IMG/VR virus record: IMGVR_UViG_3300042541_000187
Location: 1 to 36,469 of that record
From: a virus
Reading direction: 5' to 3' (one strand)
DNA: 36,469 bases
Part shown: piece by piece, positions 13,718 through 18,970 of the stretch
How the letters are laid out: every line of letters starts with the position of its first letter
Position numbering within the stretch: position 1 is the stretch's first letter
Program-made: the position numbers and the translations under genes
Notes under the pieces: generated by a model
The model's input: the letters and a program-made list of their open reading frames with translations, nothing else
What the model was told of the DNA's origin: nothing
The model's database searches: none

Positions 13718-15303
13718 AATTGCGCGAATATCAAACTCGCGCACTGGAAATGCTTTACGCATGGTTTGAAAAAAATTCAACCGGCCATCCAGTGCTAAAT
13801 ATGCCTGGAGGTTCTGGAAAATCGGTGGTGATTGCATCTTTGGCAAAGGATGCATTACAAAACTGGCCGGAAACAAAAATTTTGATGCTAGTGCATTCCA
13901 AAGAATTGATTTTGCAAAATGCTGACAAGCTACGTAAGCTGTGGCCGAATGCACCGCTTGGTGTTTACAGCGCCAGTGTTGGAAGGCGTGACCTTGGAGA
14001 GCCAATTACGTATGCTGGCATTGGATCAGTCGCTAAACGTGCAAAGCAGTTGGGACACATAGATTTGTGCATCATTGATGAAGTTCATTCCGTTTCAACG
14101 GTGGAGAGTGGCATTTACCGCAAGTTGATTTCTGACTTGTTGACGATAAACCCTTCCATGAGAATAGTGGGTTTAAGCGCCAGCCCGTACAGGCTTGGGC
14201 AAGGCATGATTACCGAGGGTAAAGACGCAATATTTACAGAAATTTTGGAGCCGGTAAGCATTGAGGAACTGGTTTTCAAAACTCACCTTGTTCCGTTGCG
14301 CTCAAAAATTACGCAACATAAATTAGAAACTGAAGGCTTGCATAAAAGGGGTGGCGAATACATTGCGGCAGAAATGGAGGCCAAATTCAATACAAACGAC
14401 CACAATAGCGCAGTGGTGCAAGAAATAATTGAAAAAGCAAACAACCGCAAACATTGGCTAATTTTTTGTTCTGGTGTTGCTCATTCTGAAGCGGTGGCCG
14501 AATGTTTGCGCGTTGCTGGCATTGCTGCTGAATCATTGGATGCCACGCACAATAAAGCGGAGCGTGAGCGTAAATTGTCTGAATTTGAATCCGGCAAATT
14601 ACGTGCGCTGTGCAACGTAGGAATTTTGACAACTGGCTATGATTTTCCTGCGTTAGATTGCATTGCATTTTTACGAGCCACTGCATCGCCTGGGCTTTAT
14701 TTGCAATGTGCGGTTCGCGGGATGCGACCATCACCCGGTAAAACTGATTGCCTAGTCCTAGACTTTGCTGGCGTGGTGGAGCAACATGGGCCCATCACCG
14801 CCGTGAGAGCGCCACCAAAAAAGGGCGACAAGCAGGGCGAAGCGCCGGTGAAAGTATGTGACCATTGCCAAGAGATATGCGCCTTGAGCGTGAGGGTCTG
14901 CCCAGCTTGCGGTGAGGCATTCCCCGAGCCGGTGAAGCCAGCCTTAAAACTGCACAATCTGGACATAATGGGCGTAGAAGGCACCGATATGGACGTGAGC
15001 GCCTGGACGTGGCGAAAGCATATATCTCGCGCCAGTGGCCGGGAGATGTTGAGCGTGACGTACTACGGCGGCCTATCAGACCCGCCAGTAACGTCTTACT
15101 ATGCAATTTGCCATGATGGTTTTGCAGGAGAGCGAGCTAGAAAAAACTTAGCAGACATTGCCCATAAAGCTGGCGTAATTTTGGACTATGCGTCCGCCGA
15201 TTTGCATGACATTGCAAAACAGATGACAGAAGGTACGCCGCCAAAAGTTATTGAATACAAACGCGAGGGGCGTTTTTACACCGTGCTTTCCCATCAGTGG
15301 TAA
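13714..15303 (+). CDS. SF2 DEAD/DEAH-box helicase (phage type)
   Basis: A 529-residue protein. Motif I is MPGGSGKS (30-37), motif II is DEVH (122-125), motif III is SAS (155-157), and motif VI is QCAVRGMRPSPGK (331-343). A zinc-ribbon with Cys382, Cys385, Cys396 and Cys399 follows, then a C-terminal domain with 'DVSAWTWRKHISRASGREMLSVTYYGG'. It pairs in the operon with a VRR-NUC nuclease, a known phage combination in recombination or replication. Its first 1,060 bases are AT-rich like the endonuclease upstream and the next few hundred are GC-rich. Confidence 0.9.
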   Translation: MKLREYQTRALEMLYAWFEKNSTGHPVLNMPGGSGKSVVIASLAKDALQNWPETKILMLVHSKELILQNADKLRKLWPNAPLGVYSASVGRRDLGEPITYAGIGSVAKRAKQLGHIDLCIIDEVHSVSTVESGIYRKLISDLLTINPSMRIVGLSASPYRLGQGMITEGKDAIFTEILEPVSIEELVFKTHLVPLRSKITQHKLETEGLHKRGGEYIAAEMEAKFNTNDHNSAVVQEIIEKANNRKHWLIFCSGVAHSEAVAECLRVAGIAAESLDATHNKAERERKLSEFESGKLRALCNVGILTTGYDFPALDCIAFLRATASPGLYLQCAVRGMRPSPGKTDCLVLDFAGVVEQHGPITAVRAPPKKGDKQGEAPVKVCDHCQEICALSVRVCPACGEAFPEPVKPALKLHNLDIMGVEGTDMDVSAWTWRKHISRASGREMLSVTYYGGLSDPPVTSYYAICHDGFAGERARKNLADIAHKAGVILDYASADLHDIAKQMTEGTPPKVIEYKREGRFYTVLSHQW

Positions 15304-15336
15304 AATGATTACGTCAGGACAGGGCCGGCCAGCCTT

Positions 15337-15355
15337 GCATTGCTCTAACCAATGC
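15337..15355 (+). other. Hairpin between helicase and HNH genes
   Basis: GCATTG (15337-15342) and CAATGC (15350-15355) form a 6-bp stem with a 7-base loop in the 90-base gap after the helicase stop. A GGCCGGCC palindrome lies just before it at 15323-15330. No T-run follows, so it is not a clear terminator. It could mark the insertion border of the HNH gene or be a weak pause site. Confidence 0.35.
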
Positions 15356-15393
15356 TTACTGACACTATCATCCAACCGTTAGAGGGTGTCACC

Positions 15394-15966
15394 ATGACAA
15401 GATTTTGTCCAAAATGCCAAATTGAAACTGAGCACAACACAAAAAGCTATTGCAAGCCATGTGCAAAAGCATATCACGCAGCGTGGGTTGCCGTTAACAA
15501 TGACAAAATGAAAGCATACAAAGCAGCATGGAAAGCAGCAAATAAAGAAAAAATTAAGGCAAAAGATGCGATTTATCGAGCAGCAAACCGAGACAAAGAA
15601 AAGGCAAGAAGTGCTGCTTACTATGCAAAAAACCCTGAAAAAGCAAAAGCAAGCAATGCAGCATGGAAGGCCGCAAACCCAGAGGCTAGGCGCATTCAAG
15701 TTCAAAACCGCCGCGCCCGTAAACGCGAAAACGGCGGTATTCTTTCAAAAAGTTTGGCAAAAAAATTGTTTGAACTTCAAAAAGGCAAATGCCCATGTTG
15801 TCAGCAATTATTAGGCGACGATTACCATTTAGACCACATTGTCCCAATAGCACTTGGCGGGTCAAACACTGATGACAACATCCAATTATTAAAAGCCGTT
15901 TGTAATTTGAAAAAAAATGCAAAACATCCAATTGATTTTATGCAACAACAAGGATTTTTACTATGA
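15394..15966 (+). CDS. HNH homing endonuclease
   Basis: A 190-residue protein; the ATG at 15394 has GAGGG upstream and begins MTRFCPKCQIETEH. An N-terminal zinc finger (CPKC...CKPC) leads into several degenerate repeats of the form (A)AWKAANKEKxKA, a helical linker rich in Lys and Ala. The C-terminal HNH domain has KCPCCQ, HLDHIVPIALGG, then NIQLLKAVCNLKK (His-Asn-Cys ligands). Such enzymes cut specific sites and spread their own gene. Base composition is AT-rich compared with the module around it. It ends in an ATGA overlap. Confidence 0.88.
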   Translation: MTRFCPKCQIETEHNTKSYCKPCAKAYHAAWVAVNNDKMKAYKAAWKAANKEKIKAKDAIYRAANRDKEKARSAAYYAKNPEKAKASNAAWKAANPEARRIQVQNRRARKRENGGILSKSLAKKLFELQKGKCPCCQQLLGDDYHLDHIVPIALGGSNTDDNIQLLKAVCNLKKNAKHPIDFMQQQGFLL

Positions 15967-16154
15967 GACACCCAGAACCCCCAAGCGTGATTCACTACCG
16001 CGCCACTTTGAAGGCTGATGTGCCCCAGCTTTGCCACACTTGCGATAACTACCGCCCCGATGGCGTATGCGCTGAATTCGGCGAAGCCCCGCCTGAAGCG
16101 TTTGCTAGTCAACCTGGCGAGTGTTCGCTATGGGTTTGGGAGGTGCCATTCTGA
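15963..16154 (+). CDS. Small Cys-rich protein (63 aa)
   Basis: Coupled to the HNH gene by ATGA and to the VRR-NUC gene by TGATG. It has four Cys in a CHTC-x(7)-C-x(16)-C arrangement (about residues 24-54), suggesting a zinc site, and ends 'SLWVWEVPF'. Its GC-rich composition matches the original operon rather than the inserted endonucleases. Function unknown. Confidence 0.72.
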   Translation: MRHPEPPSVIHYRATLKADVPQLCHTCDNYRPDGVCAEFGEAPPEAFASQPGECSLWVWEVPF

Positions 16155-16483
16155 TGGAATCCGAACATCTACAGCAGGTCAGGTTAGTGGCATGGTTCCG
16201 GCGCAGCTACCCCGGCGTGAGAGTCTTTGCAATCCCCAATGGGGGCGCCAGATCGGGCCTACAGGGCGCATCGTTGAAAGCCGAAGGGGTAACCCCTGGT
16301 GTACCCGACCTTTTCGTGCCTGAGTGGCTATTGTGGGTTGAAATGAAGCGTGAGACTGGCGGTGTGGTGTCGCCAGTCCAAAAGGATTGGATAGCGTACC
16401 TTGAGGGTATCGGCCACCGGGTGATTGTGGGGCGTGGTTTCGAGGACGCAAAGCGCCAGATAGAAACAATAAAGCCCCTGTGA
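16154..16483 (+). CDS. VRR-NUC nuclease
   Basis: The ATG at 16154 has GGAGG upstream; a longer frame begins upstream but lacks support. In the 109-residue reading the family signature is complete: IPNGG (27-31), GVPDLF with catalytic Asp52, WVEMK with E63-x-K65, and Gln76 in SPVQKDW. VRR-NUC proteins are PD-(D/E)XK-type nucleases that often sit beside SF2 helicases in phages and may resolve branched DNA. It is the last gene of the rightward early module and ends inside a bidirectional terminator. Confidence 0.9.
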   Translation: MESEHLQQVRLVAWFRRSYPGVRVFAIPNGGARSGLQGASLKAEGVTPGVPDLFVPEWLLWVEMKRETGGVVSPVQKDWIAYLEGIGHRVIVGRGFEDAKRQIETIKPL

Positions 16484-16491
16484 AGGGGCTT
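16472..16491. terminator. Bidirectional terminator between convergent operons
   Basis: AAGCCCCT (16472-16479) and AGGGGCTT (16484-16491) form a perfect 8-bp stem with a 4-base loop holding part of the VRR-NUC stop codon. TGTTTGATT follows on the plus strand and TTATTGTTT on the minus strand. It separates the rightward module from the leftward island. Confidence 0.82.
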
Positions 16492-16497
16492 GTTTGA

Positions 16498-16551
16498 TTA
16501 CAGGTTAAGAATCAGGGCCATCAGGCCGGCCACAATGGCGGCGGCTAACAT
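16498..16551 (-). CDS. Possible 17-aa hydrophobic peptide
   Basis: An ATG at 16551 overlaps the stop region of the gene upstream, with GGAGAGGGGG just before it, and the frame gives MLAAAIVAGLMALILNL before a stop near the terminator. The ribosome site is very good and the peptide would be one membrane span. With only 17 codons, chance is possible. Function unknown. Confidence 0.35.
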   Translation of the reverse strand: MLAAAIVAGLMALILNL

Positions 16552-16706
16552 TCCCCCTCTCCCTTACAAGTGCCACAGGTAGTACCCTCATGCATCCCTT
16601 CGCCTGAACCGCTACAGGCAGGGCAGATACCGGGCTCTGAGTCGTCCGGGCCATCGTCCGCCATGAGTCGGTCATAGTCTTTGTCGTCATCGTAGTCGTA
16701 GGTCAT
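16545..16706 (-). CDS. Acidic mini-protein with DnaJ-type zinc-finger repeats (53 aa)
   Basis: I take the ATG at 16706, with AAAGG upstream. The first half is very acidic (MTYDYDDDKDYDRLMADD). The second half has two CxxC motifs in CPACSGSGEG and CGTCKGEGEC, the CxxCxGxG pattern of the DnaJ zinc finger. It could bind zinc and a peptide or act as a DNA mimic by its acidic head, but no such activity is shown. The stop is the last TAG before the terminator region. Confidence 0.65.
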   Translation of the reverse strand: MTYDYDDDKDYDRLMADDGPDDSEPGICPACSGSGEGMHEGTTCGTCKGEGEC

Positions 16707-16710
16707 GACA

Positions 16711-16884
16711 TTAAACCTTTCTGTAACTGCCAGCAGCATAAGCTGGCACCATGTATCGTGTAATAAAGCACTTGGCAGCATGTAGGCTTTTAAAGTGTCG
16801 CATGCGACTACATGCCATCAGGTCGCAAAAATAAACATCTTTTTTATCGACATGAGTAAATATCTCAAAGTTTTTGTAAATCAT
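16711..16884 (-). CDS. Small protein (57 aa)
   Basis: The ATG at 16884 has GGAG 9 bases before it and overlaps the upstream stop as ATGA. It reads MIYKNFEIFTHVDKKDVYFC and continues with 'HFKSLHAAKCFIT'. The pattern 'M..KN..I......YF...........SL..AK..I' is that of small phage proteins of unknown role. Four bases separate it from the next gene. Confidence 0.62.
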   Translation of the reverse strand: MIYKNFEIFTHVDKKDVYFCDLMACSRMRHFKSLHAAKCFITRYMVPAYAAGSYRKV

Positions 16885-16976
16885 GGTTTCATGCTCCAAA
16901 AGTACCAAATAAAGGGTAGGCCCCAAATGGCCGCTCCGAGTAGGCCTTGGATTAGGGTTATTAATAGTTTGCGCAT
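16881..16976 (-). CDS. Single-span membrane peptide (31 aa)
   Basis: Starts MRKLLITLIQGLLGAAIWG and ends PFIWYFWSMKP, one hydrophobic span after a basic start. The stop overlaps the next ATG as ATGA. No clear Shine-Dalgarno precedes it, so translation may depend on the gene upstream, whose stop is 9 bases away. Function unknown. Confidence 0.5.
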   Translation of the reverse strand: MRKLLITLIQGLLGAAIWGLPFIWYFWSMKP

Positions 16977-16985
16977 AATTGATAT

Positions 16986-17183
16986 TTAGTTAAGCAAAGC
17001 CTTGCACAATGCATCAGCTTCTTTTAAATCAACGGCAGTCCGAAAAGCATCGACATATTCGGCATATTGCGGATGATCTGGCCGCATTTGAACGCCGCCG
17101 GATTTATGGGTTGATTCAATAATCAGGCCTGAACTATTGAGTAAATATGCGGCGTAATTTGATGACTGGTGAATTGTGATCAT
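16986..17183 (-). CDS. Hypothetical protein (65 aa)
   Basis: GAGGT lies before the ATG at 17183. The protein starts MITIHQSSNYAAYLLNSSG and ends in an Asp/Ala-rich helix (DAFRTAVDLKEADALCKALLN). It probably forms a small mixed alpha/beta domain. It follows the 106-aa gene by 9 bases and is part of the same leftward transcript. Function unknown. Confidence 0.62.
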   Translation of the reverse strand: MITIHQSSNYAAYLLNSSGLIIESTHKSGGVQMRPDHPQYAEYVDAFRTAVDLKEADALCKALLN

Positions 17184-17192
17184 GCTGCTACC

Positions 17193-17513
17193 TCAAAACG
17201 CAGAGCAATAAACAAAACCCTTGTCGGTTTCACCAATAATGGACGTATGCTCATTTAGCCAGTCGCGGACAACATCAGCGCGATCTTCGGCTTCGGCACA
17301 ATCTGATAGATCGATGCTGTAATTATTGGCAATCTCCATCACGCCATCGTGAGAGTAATCGCAGCAAAGCGCAATCACGTCCAGCTCCATATCTGGGTTG
17401 ACGTCTTCGCAGTATTCAAACAATGCCTTAAGCGCTTCATAGCCGAATTGGTCATAACGGTTGTAAGCATGGAATGCTTGCATAAATGATTCAAGGTTGA
17501 CGGTCTGCTTCAT
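17193..17513 (-). CDS. Conserved acidic phage protein 'ELDVIALCCDY' (106 aa)
   Basis: AGGA lies 8 bases before the ATG. The sequence has MKQTVNLESFMQAF, then FGYEALKALFEYCED and ELDVIALCCDYS, and ends 'EHTSIIGETDKGFVYCSAF'. This combination (GYEAL..L..Y.E....E.D.IA.CC.) is typical of a common but uncharacterised acidic phage protein that often lies in accessory regions. The strong negative charge could suggest a DNA-mimic or antirestriction role, but nothing here proves it. Confidence 0.78.
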   Translation of the reverse strand: MKQTVNLESFMQAFHAYNRYDQFGYEALKALFEYCEDVNPDMELDVIALCCDYSHDGVMEIANNYSIDLSDCAEAEDRADVVRDWLNEHTSIIGETDKGFVYCSAF

Positions 17514-17560
17514 GGTGCTTGTCCTAGGTTGGTTAGGTTGATTGTTCGATGCCGGATGAC

Positions 17561-17598
17561 ATCACATAGCCCACCAGTGATGGGCTACAGGATGTGAT
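17561..17598 (-). other. Inverted repeat between small leftward genes
   Basis: ATCACA-TAGCCCA (17561-17573) pairs with TGGGCTA (17581-17587) and ATGTGAT (17592-17598), forming a long stem with a CCAGTGA loop and one bulge. No T-run follows in either direction. It may protect the mRNA end, pause RNA polymerase or bind a protein. Confidence 0.4.
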
Positions 17599-17690
17599 CA
17601 GAGGAAAAACGGGAAGACTACGAGAGCTGGCAGAACTGCAAAGAACATCAGTGATTCGAAAGCTAGGCCGATGACTTCAAGTGTTTTCAT
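17598..17690 (-). CDS. Single-span membrane peptide (30 aa)
   Basis: The ATG at 17690 has AGGA 6 bases upstream. The peptide is MKTLEVIGLAFESLMFFAVL followed by PALVVFPFFL, hydrophobic through to the stop. It is the first gene of the leftward island, directly downstream of the control region, so it should be among the most strongly expressed. Function unknown; a membrane-targeted host-takeover or exclusion peptide is one idea. Confidence 0.52.
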   Translation of the reverse strand: MKTLEVIGLAFESLMFFAVLPALVVFPFFL

Positions 17691-17730
17691 GGTGTTTCCT
17701 GGTTGACATGGCGATGCTGCCATGGGTTCC

Positions 17731-17757
17731 ACTGTAACAGATTCTGTAGCACTGCAA
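17731..17757 (-). promoter_or_regulatory. Putative leftward promoter with operator half-site
   Basis: On the minus strand TTGCAG (17757-17752) and TGT-TACAGT (-10 at 17736-17731, with an upstream TG) are 15 bases apart. The spacer contains GTGCTACAG, matching an arm of the palindrome at 17981-18001. The spacing is short, so this promoter is tentative. It would drive the leftward small-gene island. Confidence 0.35.
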
Positions 17758-17807
17758 TGCTTTTCTTCTAGGTGGTTTCCCTAGGTTGTACTGTACGTTT
17801 ATACATT

Positions 17808-17926
17808 AGGGTTTACCCTTACATTTCATGCACAATGTATGCACAATGCATTGTGTAAGAATGGGGCAAAACAGCGCGTTTCTTACACAACATGCACAAC
17901 AACTCTAAGAGTTGTGCATTGTGTAA
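17808..17926. repeat. Inverted-repeat/iteron-like cluster in the control region
   Basis: ATGCACAATG occurs at 17828 and 17839, 11 bases (one helix turn) apart. CACAATGCATTGTG (17842-17855) is a perfect palindrome. TTGTGTAAGAA (17851-17861) is inverted at 17880-17890. ATGCACAAC (17892) and GTTGTGCATTGTGTAA (17911-17926) flank AACTCT-A-AGAGTT (17901-17913). AGGGT-TT-ACCCT lies at 17808-17819. No gene fits here, so a protein-binding region, origin or control element is likely. It fills most of the 309-base gene-free gap 17691-17999. Confidence 0.7.
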
Positions 17927-17980
17927 AGCGATGCATGAGCGAAATCGGTGAAAGTTTCCTAAAAAGTTGGGTTCTATCGT

Positions 17981-18001
17981 ATGTGCTATGATGTAGCACA
18001 T
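17981..18001 (+). promoter_or_regulatory. Operator palindrome over the -10 of the ribbon-helix-helix gene
   Basis: ATGTGCTA (17981-17988) and TAGCACAT (17994-18001) are perfect 8-base arms around TGATG. TATGAT at 17987-17992 serves as the -10 box; the -35 region is poor. The start codon at 18000 overlaps the last bases of the palindrome, where transcription should begin. A repressor bound here would block both promoter and +1. Confidence 0.65.
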
Positions 18002-18134
18002 GATGAAACGAACGAACTTTTACTTTCCTGTCGCAATGCTTGATCAGTTGCGCCAGCTCTCCACACGAACCGGCCTACCGGTTAGCGAACTGATCAGGCG
18101 CGCAATTGAGGATTACTTAAAATGGAAACTGTGA
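18000..18134 (+). CDS. Ribbon-helix-helix (Arc/CopG-like) transcriptional regulator, 44 aa
   Basis: The frame starts at the ATG at 18000 (or the next ATG at 18003). It has the Arc/CopG pattern: a basic beta strand KRTNFYFP, a first helix VAMLDQLRQLSTRTG, and a second helix PVSELIRRAIEDYLK. There is no Shine-Dalgarno; the upstream palindrome runs into the ATG, so the mRNA is probably leaderless. The protein is as short as these dimeric repressors get. It overlaps the next gene by 13 bases. It most likely represses its own promoter and others with the same operator. Confidence 0.78.
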   Translation: MMKRTNFYFPVAMLDQLRQLSTRTGLPVSELIRRAIEDYLKWKL

Positions 18135-18343
18135 AACACCCCATAAGCGATAAGGTTTTTACCTTTTGCGGGTTTGAACCGTATCAAAAGCGCGATGGTG
18201 AATGGACGGAATTGAAGGTGTGGCAGACTACTTGCAAAACTTGCAAGGGGTTTTTTACGGTTAAGACTCCAAAAGGTGTCAAAGGTTATATGGACGCAAA
18301 TGTCTTTCAATTGGTGAATTGTCCTGAACATAGGGGAAAGTGA
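18122..18343 (+). CDS. Small Cys-containing protein (73 aa)
   Basis: It starts inside the end of the regulator gene and stops one base before the small terminase gene. CKTCKG (about 40-45) and a later Cys-Pro-Glu-His (CPEH, about 67-70) could hold zinc. 'FTFCGFEPYQKRDGEWTELKVW' precedes them. Placement right before the terminase genes suggests a role near packaging or late regulation, but there is no direct evidence. Confidence 0.68.
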   Translation: METVKHPISDKVFTFCGFEPYQKRDGEWTELKVWQTTCKTCKGFFTVKTPKGVKGYMDANVFQLVNCPEHRGK

Positions 18344-18829
18344 ATGGCAGCGTTGAAAAACAGAGATGAACTAGCAGAGCTGGTTCCTGAGTACATGGCA
18401 GATGGGCTGTCAATGCGTCAAAGCTGCATTAAGGCCGGTTTAACGGCTCAGACGTTCCTCAGGGCTGTTGATGCTTCGCCGGCGCTTGCGGAGCGTTATG
18501 CACAGGCGCGCGGGGCATTGCTTGACGCTATGGTCGACCAGATTCTCACGTTGGCTGACGCCCCTGTACCGACGCTCGAGAATGGCGCTACTGATCCCGG
18601 TATGGTGCGACAACGCCAACTACAGATAGACGCTAGACGCTGGGTGCTATCTAAGCTCGCGCCTAATAAGTATGGCGACAGGCTTGATGTGAGCGTCACC
18701 GACACCCGCATATCTATTAGCGGTGCCCTTGCCGCTGCACAAGCTAGGCTTGTGGACGTCGTGGACGTTACACCGAGGCTCAGTGCATCGCCAGTGCATG
18801 ATGTGCATGAGGATGACCAGGGCGATTGA
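18344..18829 (+). CDS. terS: Terminase small subunit
   Basis: A 161-residue protein directly upstream of the large terminase gene. The N-terminal part has a helix-turn-helix-like start (ELVPEYMADGLSMRQSCIKAGLTAQTFLR), typical of phage small terminases that recognise the pac site. Later come 'QILTLADAP' and 'VRQRQLQIDARRWVLSKLAPNKYGD', a signature of this family (helices plus 'APxKYGDR'). A tail rich in Val/Asp follows. The start has GGGGAAAGTGA upstream. Confidence 0.88.
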   Translation: MAALKNRDELAELVPEYMADGLSMRQSCIKAGLTAQTFLRAVDASPALAERYAQARGALLDAMVDQILTLADAPVPTLENGATDPGMVRQRQLQIDARRWVLSKLAPNKYGDRLDVSVTDTRISISGALAAAQARLVDVVDVTPRLSASPVHDVHEDDQGD

Positions 18830-18850
18830 GGGGGGGTGCAGGGCCTTGGC

Positions 18851-18907
18851 TGGGCCGGTTTCGGTTACGGATGGCCCACAAACAATTTTTATTTTTTTCT
18901 TTTTTTT
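18851..18907 (+). terminator. Terminator-like hairpin and T-tract between terS and terL
   Basis: TGGGCC (18851-18856) and GGCCCA (18873-18878) can pair, with a 16-base loop that itself may fold, followed by CAAACA and a T-rich run (18885-18907, interrupted by one A and one C). If the stem forms it would partly terminate between the two terminase genes. The long loop makes it weak, so read-through is likely. Confidence 0.5.
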
Positions 18908-18970
18908 ATGATCAAACTAATTATTATTCTCGCTGCCGCCATTTTTATAATTAACCTTATATTCGAATAA
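18908..18970 (+). CDS. Possible 20-aa membrane peptide between terS and terL
   Basis: From the ATG at 18908 the frame reads MIKLIIILAAAIF... to a TAA overlapping the terL start (TAATG). Almost every residue is hydrophobic. The T-tract just upstream leaves no Shine-Dalgarno. It may be translated by coupling, or be a chance frame in AT-rich sequence. Confidence 0.3.
   Translation: MIKLIIILAAAIFIINLIFE

Noticed and set aside
17819-18001. Minus-strand 60-codon frame starting in the operator palindrome
   Set aside because: It would read through the inverted repeats and gives a Cys/His-rich sequence with no family resemblance. The region is better explained as regulatory.
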